Positions 1 through 8,196 of a DNA stretch of 64,000 nt are shown here, piece by piece (within the stretch, counting starts at the first letter, position 1; each line of letters opens with the position of its first letter). Source of the DNA: Microterricola viridarii. Its GTDB lineage: Bacteria > Actinomycetota > Actinomycetes > Actinomycetales > Microbacteriaceae. A program made the position numbers and the translations under genes. Under the pieces are notes generated by a model. The model did not search any database and was not told the DNA's origin. It saw nothing but the letters and a program-made list of their open reading frames with translations. The stretch covers positions 2,604,001-2,668,000 of the forward strand of contig NZ_CP014145.1 in assembly GCF_001542775.1 (NCBI RefSeq), given 5' to 3'.

Positions 1-1686
1 CTCGCGCTTCAGCGCACGCAGCCGATGCATCACCTCGTTGGCGCCGCGACCGAAGTAGTCGTGCAGCAGCGTGTACTCGGCGAACAACGCGTCATAGGCG
101 TCGGCGGATGCCTGGTTAGGCGTGTAGACGTTCTTGTTGAGCTTGCCCATCGCCTGGCCGGCCGCGAGCACGTCGGCGTAGGCGCCGGCGGCGACCGCGG
201 CGTGGATTGCCGAGCCGAGCGCCGGGCCCTGTTCGCTGGCGATCGTCGAGATGGGCATGCGCAGCACGTCGCTGTACGTCTGCATCAGCTGCGGGTTCTT
301 CAACAGCCCCCCGGCCACGATGAACTCGGTGACGGGAACGCCGCTGGCGTTGAAGGTCTCGACAATGGTGCGGGCACCGAAGGCCGTCGCCTCCAGGAGC
401 GCCCGGTAGACCTCCTCCGGCCGGGTGCTGAGCGTGCTGCCGAGCACGACGCCGGAGAGTTCGTGGTCGACCAGCACGGAGCGGTTGCCGCTCTGCCAGT
501 CCAGGGCGACCAGCCCGTGGGCGCCGACCGGCTCCAGGTAGGCCAGGTCGGTGAGGTGCTGGTGGATGCTGCTGCCTGCCGCATCCGCCGCCTCGAAGTA
601 GCGGGCGGGCACCTGGTTCTTGACGTACCAGGCAAAGATGTCGCCGACGCCGGACTGCCCCGCCTCGTAGCCGTAAAGGCCGGAGACGATGCCGCCGTCG
701 ACGACGCCGCACATGCCGGGCACCTCGGCGAGGGTGTCTGCGTTCATCACGTGGCAGGTGCTGGTGCCCATGATGGCGAGCATCTGGCCGGGTTGCACGG
801 CCTGCGCTGCCGGGGCGGTGACGTGCGCGTCGACGTTGCCGACGGCCACGGCGATGCCCTCCGGCAGGCCCGTCCAGGCGGCCGCCTCGGCGCTCAGCGT
901 GCCGGCTGCGTCGCCGAGCTGGCCGATCCGGTGGTCGAGCTTGTCGATGACGAAGCCGGAGAAGGCGGGGTTCAGCGCACCGAGGAACTCACTCGACGGG
1001 TACTCGCCGTCCTGCCAGATGCCCTTGTAGCCGGCCGTGCAGGCGTTCCGCACGTACTGGCCGGTGAGCTGCCAGACGATCCAGTCGGCTGCCTCCACCC
1101 AGTGCTCCATCGCCGCGTAGACTTCCGGCGCCTCCTCGAGCAGCTGCAGCCCCTTGGCGAACTCCCACTCGCTGGAGATGAGCCCGCCGTAACGCGGCAG
1201 CCAGGCCTCGCCGCGGGCGGCGGCGAGCTCGTTGATGCGGTCTGCGTGCGGCTGCGCGGCGTGGTGCTTCCACAGTTTCACGTAGGCGTGCGGGTTGTCG
1301 GCGTGCTCGCCCAGCTCGCTGAGCGGGGTGCCGTCGGCGAGCGTCGGCACCATGGTGCAGGCGGTGAAATCGGTGCCGATGCCGATCACCAGGGCCGGGT
1401 CGATGCCGGCGGCGGCGACCGCGGCGGGCACGGCGCTCTTCAGTACGGCGACGTAGTCGGCCGGCACCTGCAGCGCCCAGTCGGGGGCGAGGGCGCGCGG
1501 GGCGCCGGCGGCCGCGGCCGGGCCGGCGGTCAGCGCGGTGTCCATGACGGCGTGCGGGTAGTCGAGGGTGGCGGAGCCGAGCTCGGCGCCGTCGGAGACG
1601 CGCACGACGAGGGCGCGGCCGGAGAGGGTGCCGTAGTCGACGCCGATCACGTAGCGTTCGGCCGGGGTGGTGGTGCTGGTGGTCAC
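1..1686 (-). CDS. araB: Ribulokinase AraB (3' end cut by window edge)
   Basis: FGGY-family sugar kinase that phosphorylates L-ribulose with ATP in L-arabinose catabolism (cytoplasm). The frame is open for 562 codons from GTG at 1686 to the window edge. That is close to full ribulokinase length, so only the last few residues should be missing. The N-terminal phosphate-binding motif DYGT lies at residues 17-20, and a glycine-rich AGGLLKNPQLM segment in the C-terminal half matches the second FGGY domain. An AAGGAGC ribosome site sits about 8 nt before the GTG. It is divergent from a LacI-type regulator, with a perfect operator palindrome at 1722-1737 just upstream, so it is probably the first gene of an ara operon continuing out of the window. 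The long plus-strand frame through the same DNA is a shadow. Confidence 0.93.
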   Translation of the reverse strand, partial: MTTSTTTPAERYVIGVDYGTLSGRALVVRVSDGAELGSATLDYPHAVMDTALTAGPAAAAGAPRALAPDWALQVPADYVAVLKSAVPAAVAAAGIDPALVIGIGTDFTACTMVPTLADGTPLSELGEHADNPHAYVKLWKHHAAQPHADRINELAAARGEAWLPRYGGLISSEWEFAKGLQLLEEAPEVYAAMEHWVEAADWIVWQLTGQYVRNACTAGYKGIWQDGEYPSSEFLGALNPAFSGFVIDKLDHRIGQLGDAAGTLSAEAAAWTGLPEGIAVAVGNVDAHVTAPAAQAVQPGQMLAIMGTSTCHVMNADTLAEVPGMCGVVDGGIVSGLYGYEAGQSGVGDIFAWYVKNQVPARYFEAADAAGSSIHQHLTDLAYLEPVGAHGLVALDWQSGNRSVLVDHELSGVVLGSTLSTRPEEVYRALLEATAFGARTIVETFNASGVPVTEFIVAGGLLKNPQLMQTYSDVLRMPISTIASEQGPALGSAIHAAVAAGAYADVLAAGQAMGKLNKNVYTPNQASADAYDALFAEYTLLHDYFGRGANEVMHRLRALKRE

Positions 1687-1721
1687 GCGGTGCGCTCCTT
1701 TGCTGGCCGCTGTCGGCCTCA

Positions 1722-1737
1722 TTTACAACGTTGTAAA
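1722..1737. promoter_or_regulatory. LacI-family operator, perfect 16-bp palindrome
   Basis: TTTACAACGTTGTAAA is a perfect palindrome with the central CG typical of LacI-family operators. It lies 35 bp upstream of araB and 73 bp upstream of the divergent LacI gene, so one site could control both promoters. Confidence 0.8.
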
Positions 1738-1810
1738 CCTAGCATCGCGGACGTCGAGCGTCTAGGCGAATCCTGATACCTTGGGACTCCCATCCACGAC
1801 GAGGAGCCTC

Positions 1811-2791
1811 ATGGCCGCAACGCTCTCCGACGTCGCGCGCCTCGCCGGCGTCTCGATCAAGACGGTCTCGAACGTCATCCACGACCACCCGCACATCCGC
1901 CCGGCGACGAAGCAGCGCGTGCTCGACGCGATCGCGGCCGTCGACTACCGGCCGAACCTGACAGCGCGCAATCTGCGCTCCGGCCGCACCGGCGTCATCA
2001 GCCTCGTCCTGCCGACGCTGCGGAACCCCTACTTCGCCGAACTGGCCGAGGCCGTCATGGACGCCGCCGACCGCGAGGGCCTCTCCGTTCTGATCGAGCA
2101 GTCCCGGCCGGATGCCGCTGCGCCCCGCGTCAGCAGGGCGCAACTCGTCGACGGCATGCTGTTCAGCACGCTCGGCAGCGAGGCGGAGGACACCGGCCTC
2201 TACGCCCAGTTGCCGCCGGGTACCGACTCCCCCGTCGACCATGTGACCATGCGCAACACCGAGGCGATCCGCGCCGCCACCGAGCACCTGCTCGGGCTCG
2301 GCCGGCGCCGCATCGTCGCGCTCGGCGCCCGGCCAGGCGACACCTCCGGGGCGGGCGGCCTGCGCCTGCTCGGCTACCGGCAGGCCGTGGAGGCCGCGGG
2401 CATCGACGCCGCCGGACTCGTGCGCCCCGTCGAGTCATGGACGCGCTTCGACGGCGCCGCGGCGACCGATGCGCTGTTGGACGAGGGCATCGCGTTCGAT
2501 GGGATCGTCGCCTTCAACGACGCGCTCGCGCTCGGTGCACTGCGCGCGCTCGGGCAGCGCGGCATCCGGGTGCCGGAGCAGGTCTCGGTGATCGGCTTCG
2601 ACGACCTCGACGACTCCCGTTACTCACTACCGGCGCTGACCACCATCAGCCCCGGCCGCGAGCAGATCGCCACCCTGGCCGTGCACATGCTGGCCGAGCG
2701 CATCGCCGCCCGCGGGGAGGAGCTGGCGCCGCGCACGCTCACCGTGCCGTTCACGCTCGTCGAGCGCGAGTCGACCGCGCCCGCGCGCTGA
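1811..2791 (+). CDS. LacI-family transcriptional regulator, probable ara repressor
   Basis: 326 aa, the normal length for a LacI/GalR repressor. Residues 1-50 form the HTH and hinge (LSDVARLAGVSIKTVSNVI), and the rest is a periplasmic-binding-like sugar sensor ending in the usual ERES. ATG 1811 is chosen over the upstream TTG 1781 because a GAGGAG site sits 5 nt before it and the HTH starts straight after. Divergence from araB across the 1722-1737 palindrome suggests that it represses the arabinose genes and is released by a sugar of that pathway. That replaces the AraC system of enterics. The ligand is inferred. Confidence 0.92.
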   Translation: MAATLSDVARLAGVSIKTVSNVIHDHPHIRPATKQRVLDAIAAVDYRPNLTARNLRSGRTGVISLVLPTLRNPYFAELAEAVMDAADREGLSVLIEQSRPDAAAPRVSRAQLVDGMLFSTLGSEAEDTGLYAQLPPGTDSPVDHVTMRNTEAIRAATEHLLGLGRRRIVALGARPGDTSGAGGLRLLGYRQAVEAAGIDAAGLVRPVESWTRFDGAAATDALLDEGIAFDGIVAFNDALALGALRALGQRGIRVPEQVSVIGFDDLDDSRYSLPALTTISPGREQIATLAVHMLAERIAARGEELAPRTLTVPFTLVERESTAPAR

Positions 2792-2819
2792 CCCCGCCCT
2801 GCCCCGAACCGCCGGCGGC

Positions 2820-3566
2820 TCAGCCCTCGCGCAGGTACCGCCACGGCAGCTCGCGCATCTCGAGCCGGTGGCGCGGGCCCAGCGCGTCGACGAGCCCCAT
2901 GTCGATGGCCGCGTCGCCGTACGCGACATCCGGCGGCCACAGCGTGATGTCGGCGCCGCGCACGATGCGCGTGGCAAACTCGGCGCGCACGCTGCGCCGG
3001 GCGCCCTGCAGCACCTCGGCGACGGATGCCGCTCCGAGCAGCCCGTGCAGGGTGAGCCAGGTCGGCGGGAAGAGCCGCAGCTCGCCGGCCGCGTGCAGTG
3101 CGAGCGCGGCGTCCGGCGTCAGCCAGCGGTGGTCGACGGCCTCGTGCGGTTGCAGGACGATCGCTCCCGTCGGTGCCGCGGCAAGCCAGAACCAGGTGCG
3201 CAGACGTTTGGGCGCCTCGGCGGGCGGGCTCCAAAGCGAGAGCGTCACCAGGTCGGCCTCCCGCAACAGCAGCCCGGTCTCCTCGCGGGTCTCACGGACG
3301 GCCGCTCGCCGGCTCGCTGCCTCCTCGTCCGCCGGCGTGAGGTCCAGGAGCGCGACGGCGGAGCCGGGCGCGGCGCCCGGCAGGTCCTCGGCGTCGACGG
3401 CCCCGCCCGGGAACACCCAGCCGCCGGCGAAGCTGCCGCGGTCGCGCGGGCGCTCCAGCAGCAGCACCTCGACGCCGCCGGCGCCCCGCGGCGGCTCGCG
3501 CAACAGCACGACGGTGGCGGCCAGGCCGCTGACGCCTGCCGGCATGGCGTGCTCTGCTGGATTCAT
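2820..3566 (-). CDS. NUDIX hydrolase, NUDT19-like
   Basis: 248 aa. The core of the Nudix box, RRAAVRETREETGLL, is clear and carries the metal-binding REtrEE glutamates. The insertion between the early GGWVFPGGAVD segment and this helix resembles the NUDT19 group of CoA or nucleoside-diphosphate hydrolases more than MutT. ATG 3566 follows an AGAGGGGA ribosome site; the same frame stays open much further upstream with no start signal. It is divergent from the MBL hydrolase at 3657. The substrate cannot be read from the sequence. Confidence 0.85.
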   Translation of the reverse strand: MNPAEHAMPAGVSGLAATVVLLREPPRGAGGVEVLLLERPRDRGSFAGGWVFPGGAVDAEDLPGAAPGSAVALLDLTPADEEAASRRAAVRETREETGLLLREADLVTLSLWSPPAEAPKRLRTWFWLAAAPTGAIVLQPHEAVDHRWLTPDAALALHAAGELRLFPPTWLTLHGLLGAASVAEVLQGARRSVRAEFATRIVRGADITLWPPDVAYGDAAIDMGLVDALGPRHRLEMRELPWRYLREG

Positions 3567-3656
3567 GGGCGTCCCCTCTGACCGCCTCAGAATACGCCAG
3601 CCGTTCGCCCGGTGCGCTGCGGGCGCCGCACTAGGCTGCGGGAGTAGAGCCAAAGG

Positions 3657-4520
3657 ATGCACATGGACGCCACCGCAACGAGCCGCCTGACCCGGCGGCT
3701 GCTCGCCCCGAACCCCGGGCCGATGACGCTCGACGGCACGAACAGCTACCTGATCCGGGCAGCGGATGCCGCGGCATCCGTCGTCGTCGACCCCGGGCCG
3801 TTGGACGAGGCACACCTGGCCGCACTGGCCGGAGCCGGCCCGGTCGAGCTGATCCTCGTCACCCACAAGCACATCGACCACACCGAGGGCAGCGCGCGGC
3901 TGGCCGCGCTCACCGGCGCCCCCGTGCGGGCCTACGACCCCGACTACTGCATCGGTGGGGATCCGCTGCGAGACGGCGAGCGGCTCGAGGCGGCGGGCAC
4001 CGAGATCGTGGTGCTGCACACGCCGGGCCACACGGCCGACTCGCTCTGCTTCCTGTTGCCGGACGACGCGGGCCTGGAAACCGGCGCAACCGCCAGCGCC
4101 GGTTCCGTGCTGACGGGAGACACCATCCTCGGCCGCGGCACCACCGTCATCGCGCATCCGGTCGGCTCCGCCGGGGGTCGGCCGGACGGCACCCTCGGCG
4201 AGTACCTGGAGTCGCTGGAACGGCTCGCCGCGCTCGGCCCGGCGCTCGTGTTGCCGGCCCACGGGCCGACTCTGCCCAGCGTTGCCGAGATCTCGGCCCG
4301 GTACCTGGCGCACCGGCGGCAGCGCCTGGCCGAGGTGCGCGCGGCGCTCGCCACACTCGGCGTGGCCACGGCCAGCGTGCTGTCATCCGGCCCGGAATCC
4401 GAGGCGCTTGCGGCACAGGTGACGGCGCTCGTCTACCCGGATGTCGACCCGGCCGTTGTGCCGGCGGCCACCGCCTCCGTGCGTGCTCAGCTGGATTACC
4501 TGGCGGGGGCGGCCGAATAG
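3657..4520 (+). CDS. MBL-fold metallo-hydrolase (LACTB2/glyoxalase II-like)
   Basis: 287 aa metallo-beta-lactamase-fold hydrolase. The metal motif THKHIDH is at residues 69-75, followed by HTPGHTADS and LTGDTILG, giving the dinuclear zinc site. The early GPMTLDGTNSYL segment is typical of the LACTB2-like branch found across actinobacteria. ATG 3657 has AAAGG nearby; a second in-frame ATG at 3663 would shorten the protein by two residues. No signal peptide. Function within the fold (thioesterase, lactonase or RNase-like) is not resolved. Confidence 0.88.
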   Translation: MHMDATATSRLTRRLLAPNPGPMTLDGTNSYLIRAADAAASVVVDPGPLDEAHLAALAGAGPVELILVTHKHIDHTEGSARLAALTGAPVRAYDPDYCIGGDPLRDGERLEAAGTEIVVLHTPGHTADSLCFLLPDDAGLETGATASAGSVLTGDTILGRGTTVIAHPVGSAGGRPDGTLGEYLESLERLAALGPALVLPAHGPTLPSVAEISARYLAHRRQRLAEVRAALATLGVATASVLSSGPESEALAAQVTALVYPDVDPAVVPAATASVRAQLDYLAGAAE

Positions 4521-4550
4521 TCGTATCCCAGCAGTGCCCAGCCGGCGAAC

Positions 4551-5084
4551 TCAGTGGATGAACACCTTCAGCAGCATGATCGCCCCGCCGAGGGCCGCCG
4601 TGAGGAGCGCGCCGAGCAGGCGCGGCGCGTGCCGCGGGGTGCGCCGGGCGACGGCCAGGTAGCCGAGCCCGCCGAGCAGGACCACGTCGATCCAGAGCGC
4701 CGTCCATACGGCCGCGTCATCGCTCAGCACGCCAGCCGTGCCGAGCAGGATCACCGCCAACGGGATGAGCGCGGCGGCGAGCAGCCCCCACGAGCGTTGC
4801 ACGCCGTGCCTCAGCAGCTTGCCCGGTGACACCGAGTCCGCGCCGTCGGAGGCACCGTAGCCGGCGACGACCTCGGCGAACACGTGAGCGATCCAGAACA
4901 CGAGCACGGTGCCGAGCACCTTGAGGAACACGTCGAGCGAGGCGTCGGACTTCTGCCCGGTGACGATGACCATGGCCGAGACCAGAATCACGCCGTACAC
5001 GGCGGACTCCGAGACGAGCGAGCGTGCGATGCCGTGCATGCGGGATTCGGCGATCGGCACCGTGCCAGCGTCGCGCTCCGCCAT
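4551..5084 (-). CDS. Small integral membrane protein, paralogue of the one at 22461-23012
   Basis: 177 aa with about five hydrophobic segments. A conserved core runs SAVYGVILVSAMVIV, then LGTVLVFWIAHVFAE, then DDAAVWTALWIDVVLLG, ending in LLKVFIH. The same blocks recur in the 183-aa protein at 22461-23012 (ESVYGIVLVSGMIVV, IGTVLVFWAAHVYAG, ALKAIIH), so the two are paralogues. I do not recognise a named function. It stands alone here, convergent with the MBL hydrolase. A 12-bp tandem repeat lies just upstream. Confidence 0.8.
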   Translation of the reverse strand: MAERDAGTVPIAESRMHGIARSLVSESAVYGVILVSAMVIVTGQKSDASLDVFLKVLGTVLVFWIAHVFAEVVAGYGASDGADSVSPGKLLRHGVQRSWGLLAAALIPLAVILLGTAGVLSDDAAVWTALWIDVVLLGGLGYLAVARRTPRHAPRLLGALLTAALGGAIMLLKVFIH

Positions 5085-5111
5085 GCCACCCTCCCTCGGT
5101 AAACCACCAGC

Positions 5112-5152
5112 CGGCGGCTACGCCGGCGGCTACGCCGGCGGCTACGCCGGCG
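5112..5152. repeat. 12-bp tandem repeat, about 3.4 copies
   Basis: Three exact copies of CGGCGGCTACGC (5112-5123, 5124-5135, 5136-5147) plus a partial copy. They lie in the gap upstream of the minus-strand membrane-protein gene, so they are probably non-coding and prone to slippage. Confidence 0.85.
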
Positions 5153-5193
5153 ACAACTGCGCCTGCAGCGATCCTAGGGCGTCCGGACAGCAC

Positions 5194-5227
5194 GAAGGGG
5201 CCGCCCCGCTTGCGGTGCGGCCCCTTC
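5194..5227 (-). terminator. Hairpin terminator of the reductase gene
   Basis: GAAGGGGCCGC (5194-5204) pairs perfectly with GCGGCCCCTTC (5217-5227) across a 12-nt loop, starting 37 bp beyond the stop of the minus-strand gene at 5264-5839. No clear T-run follows, which is usual in high-GC actinobacteria. Confidence 0.65.
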
Positions 5228-5263
5228 ACCACCGACGCCCGCACAGGCGGGCGGCGGCGCGGG

Positions 5264-5839
5264 CTACTTGATCAGCGCGAAGCCGGCATTCCAGCCGATC
5301 TTCTCCTGCACGGCGAGGGTCAGCTGCAGGAAGCCGATGGCCTCCAGCTCGCGGGCACGGGTGAGCGCACCGGCGTCGACCGAGGCCACGCCGCCGGCCT
5401 GCAGCACCGAACCGAGCAGCGCCTTGGCGTCGGCGTCGTCACCGGCGATGTGCACGGTGGTGGCCGCGTTCCCGCCGACGGTGTTGCCGGCCAGGGTCGC
5501 GGCGAAGTTCGTGTTGAACGCCTTGAGCACGCGGGAGGTAGGCAGCGCCTCGGCGATGACCGCGGCGGCGGAGCCGTCGGCGGGCACGACGAGCGAGTCG
5601 AAGGTCTCGAAGTTCAGCGGGTTGGTGATGTCGACGACGACCTTGCCGGCGAGCTTGTCGCCGTGCGTGGCGATGACGTCCGCGACGGCCGGGTAGCCGA
5701 CAGCGAAGACGACGATGTCACCGCTGATGGCGGCATCCGCCTCACGCCCGATGAACTCGACGTTGTTGCCTCCCGCCGTCACGATGCCGCCGATTGCGGT
5801 GCCCATGTTGCCGTTTCCGATGATGCTGACCGTGGTCAT
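5264..5839 (-). CDS. NAD(P)/F420-dependent reductase-like protein (COG2085 type)
   Basis: 191 aa Rossmann protein. The dinucleotide motif GNGNMG is at residues 8-13, followed by VVFAVGYPAV and DITNPLNF. That pattern is typical of the short NADPH:F420 reductase-like family. ATG 5839 is chosen for its GGGAGAG ribosome site and because the Rossmann strand starts at once; the frame runs on upstream without a signal. It is divergent from a MarR regulator with operator repeats between, so it is probably induced by the MarR ligand. Whether it uses F420 or another acceptor cannot be told. Confidence 0.83.
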   Translation of the reverse strand: MTTVSIIGNGNMGTAIGGIVTAGGNNVEFIGREADAAISGDIVVFAVGYPAVADVIATHGDKLAGKVVVDITNPLNFETFDSLVVPADGSAAAVIAEALPTSRVLKAFNTNFAATLAGNTVGGNAATTVHIAGDDADAKALLGSVLQAGGVASVDAGALTRARELEAIGFLQLTLAVQEKIGWNAGFALIK

Positions 5840-5873
5840 TTCTCTCCCGAGGTTCCGCGCCGGCGGCGCTTTG

Positions 5874-5923
5874 GTTGTTCCAACAACTAAGACCATAACC
5901 CTATTTAGTTGTCGCGTCAACTA
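5874..5923. promoter_or_regulatory. Paired MarR operator sites
   Basis: Two inverted repeats lie between the divergent reductase and MarR genes: GTTGTT-CC-AACAAC (5874-5887) and TAGTTG-N6-CAACTA (5906-5923). The shared AGTTG/CAACT half-site matches MarR-type binding. A weaker TTGC-a-GCAA (5924-5932) follows. Confidence 0.68.
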
Positions 5924-5951
5924 TTGCAGCAACAAGCGCTAGAATCGGAGC

Positions 5952-6491
5952 ATGACCGAGCACGCGACCAGCACCAGCCCGGCCCCCGTGCGCCCGATGA
6001 GCGGCGAGGAGGCCGCCGCTTGGCAGCGCCTGATCGCCGTCGTCGAGCTGCTGCCCCCTGTGCTGGACGCCCAGCTGCTGCGCGACGTCAAGCTCACCCA
6101 CTTCGAGTACGTGACGCTGATGGTGCTGGCGGATGCCGCAGACCACACCGCGCGCATGACCGCGCTCGCGGCGAGCACCAACGCGACCCTCCCCCGGCTC
6201 TCCCACGTGGTGCGCCGGCTCGAGGAGCGCGGGCTCGTCGAGCGGTTCCCGTGCCCAGAGGACCGCCGCGCCACGAACGCGCGCATCACCCCGGAGGGCC
6301 TGGCGCTGCTGGATGCCGCGGCCCCCGGCCACCATGACACCGTGCGCAGCACCGTGCTCGACGCGCTCAGCACCGAGCAGCTCGACCAGCTCTACGCGAT
6401 CGCCGGCTCACTGCTGGAGCGCCTCGACCCGGAGGGCCGCCTCACGGCAACGGCCTGCCACCCGGCGAAGGCGCTCGACCAGGCACAGTGA
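5952..6491 (+). CDS. MarR-family transcriptional regulator
   Basis: 179 aa winged-helix regulator. The recognition region is [28 protein letters not shown] and the wing is EDRRATNARITPEG. It is divergent from the reductase at 5264-5839 with two AGTTG-type inverted repeats in the gap, so it most likely represses that gene and itself. ATG 5952 follows TCGGAGC. The frame ends one base before the end of the convergent cynR gene. The ligand is unknown. Confidence 0.9.
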   Translation: MTEHATSTSPAPVRPMSGEEAAAWQRLIAVVELLPPVLDAQLLRDVKLTHFEYVTLMVLADAADHTARMTALAASTNATLPRLSHVVRRLEERGLVERFPCPEDRRATNARITPEGLALLDAAAPGHHDTVRSTVLDALSTEQLDQLYAIAGSLLERLDPEGRLTATACHPAKALDQAQ

Positions 6492-6492
6492 G

Positions 6493-7365
6493 CTACCCCC
6501 ACGTCACCGCCAGCTCGGTGAAGGCCTCGCTGGCGGCGCTCGTGTAGGCGCCTTTCCGCCGGAGGAGCGCTGCGGTGCGGTGCGGAATAGCCGGCGACAG
6601 GTCAATCGGGTGGAGCCCAGATTGCTCACGGGCACTGGCTTCAGGCAGCACGGTGGCAAGCTGGCCCCGGCGGATGATCTCCACGATCGCACTGATGGAG
6701 TCCGCTTCAATCGCGATGTGCGGGGCAATGCCGTGATCCCGGAAGTGCGTGTTGATGTGGCGCCGGGTCGCAAAGTCGCTGCTGAGAAGCACCAGCCTCT
6801 CCTGCTCCAGCTCCTGCAGCGCCAGTGGTTCCTGCGCCCCGGCGCGGGGGTGGTTGCCGCCGACGACCAGGCTCAACGTCTCGACGAATAATGCCTGGGC
6901 CTCGACCTCTGGCGAGCGCGCCTCAGCGAACGCGATGCCGAGATCGAGGGAGTCCTCGGCCAGGGCGGCCTCGATGCGGTCTTGTGTCATCTCCCGCACG
7001 CTCAGGGCGATCCCCGGATGCCGAGTGCTGAAGCGTTCGATCAGCGGACCGATGAGGTACGACGTGAACGTCGGCGTCGTCGCCAGGCGGAGTGATCCGC
7101 GGCTCAGATCCTGAACGTCATGAATCGCCCGCGTTCCCGCGTCCAGTTCGCGCAGGGCACGGCGGGCATAGCGCAGGTAGGCCTCACCGGCATCGGTCAG
7201 CCTCACGGTCCGCCCCGACCGGTCCAAGAGCTGGGCCTGCAGCGAGCTTTCAAGTTGCTTGACCTGCTGCGACAGCGTCGGTTGGGAGACGTGCAGGGCC
7301 TCGGCCGCGCGGGTGAAGCTCTGGTGTTCCGCGACCGCGGTCAGGTAGCGAATGTGGCGTAGCAT
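6493..7365 (-). CDS. cynR: LysR-family regulator CynR
   Basis: 290 aa LysR regulator. The N-terminal HTH is FTRAAEALHVSQPTLSQQVKQLE, followed by a LysR effector domain. It is divergent from cynT and cynS, the same arrangement as the cyanate operon in other bacteria, so it is very probably the cyanate-responsive activator. ATG 7365 is preceded by TTGGAG; the frame extends upstream to 7461 but lacks a better start, and the HTH begins directly after MLRHIRYL. It ends tail-to-tail with the MarR gene. Confidence 0.9.
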   Translation of the reverse strand: MLRHIRYLTAVAEHQSFTRAAEALHVSQPTLSQQVKQLESSLQAQLLDRSGRTVRLTDAGEAYLRYARRALRELDAGTRAIHDVQDLSRGSLRLATTPTFTSYLIGPLIERFSTRHPGIALSVREMTQDRIEAALAEDSLDLGIAFAEARSPEVEAQALFVETLSLVVGGNHPRAGAQEPLALQELEQERLVLLSSDFATRRHINTHFRDHGIAPHIAIEADSISAIVEIIRRGQLATVLPEASAREQSGLHPIDLSPAIPHRTAALLRRKGAYTSAASEAFTELAVTWG

Positions 7366-7377
7366 CACGATTCTCCA

Positions 7378-7429
7378 ACTATAGGTTTTGCCTATTGGCT
7401 TCAGGGCAAATGAGTCTTGGACACTATAG
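7378..7429. promoter_or_regulatory. Candidate CynR site in the cynR-cynT gap
   Basis: ATAGG-TTTTG-CCTAT (7381-7395) is a short inverted repeat with the T-N11-A spacing of LysR boxes. A second ACTATAG at 7423-7429 repeats the ACTATAG at 7378-7384, as expected for recognition and activation sites. Confidence 0.55.
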
Positions 7430-7480
7430 CCATTCGCGTTCATCCTTGAGTTATCCCCCACAACAGCGAAGGAGACTCAC

Positions 7481-8154
7481 ATGCAAGACATCATCGACGG
7501 CTTTCTGAAATTTCACGAGGAGGCATTCCCGGAGCGCTCCGGGCTCTTCAAAGATCTGGCCACCGCGCAGAACCCCAGGCGCTGTTCATCAGCTGCTCGG
7601 ACAGCCGGATCGTGCCCGAGTTGTTGACCCAGCAGGAGCCCGGAGACCTGTTCGTGATCCGCAATGCCGGCAATATTGTTCCGGCGTACGGTCCGGAGCC
7701 TGGCGGGGTCTCCGCGACCGTCGAGTACGCGGTCGCGGTGCTGGGAGTCACGGACATCATCGTCTGCGGTCACTCCGACTGCGGTGCGATGACCGCCATC
7801 TCGACCGACACGAACATGGACTACGTGCCCGCCGTGGCCGGCTGGCTGGCACATGCCAACGCCGCGAAGATCGTCAATGCCGCCCGCACCCATCAGTCTG
7901 CTCACGAGCGGCTGGAGGCCATGGTCCGCGAGAACGTCATCGCCCAACTGACCAACATCAGGACCCATCCCTCCGTCGCCCTGGCACTGAACCAAGGCCG
8001 GCTGAAGCTCCACGGCTGGGCCTACGACATCGAGACCGGCTCCATCGACACGCTCGATGGCACCACCGGGCGCTTTGTCCCTCTGGCCGAGAACCGGCAG
8101 ACCAGCGCAACGCCGGCCTTGACCGCTCGAGCCGCAGCCGTTCTGGCTGCCTGA
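7481..8154 (+). pseudogene. cynT: Beta-carbonic anhydrase CynT with a one-base frameshift
   Basis: The start is ATG 7481 behind GAAGGAG, giving [21 protein letters not shown], a typical CynT N-terminus. After codon AAC CCC (7571-7576) the reading frame is lost and stops at 7627. The rest of the family sequence ([11 protein letters not shown] and onward to 8154) continues in the frame one base over. Adding one C to the CCCC run restores 224 aa with zinc ligands at C39, H98 and C101 and the CSDSR motif at 39-43. As read, the gene yields only a 48-aa peptide, or a product from GTG 7612 that lacks CSDSR. CynT normally recycles bicarbonate for cyanase. A sequencing or assembly error is the main alternative to a real mutation. 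Confidence 0.85.
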
Positions 8155-8196
8155 GCACCCCAGACCCCCGAAAGAAAGAAAGAAAAGGAAACAACC

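Noticed and set aside
7612..8154. cynT as a genuine 180-aa protein starting at GTG 7612
   Set aside because: It would lack the zinc ligand and CSDSR motif needed for activity, and family sequence clearly continues upstream in two frames.
8169..8188. GAAA repeats before cynS as a microsatellite or riboswitch
   Set aside because: Only a short purine-rich leader that supplies the ribosome site; no structure is visible.
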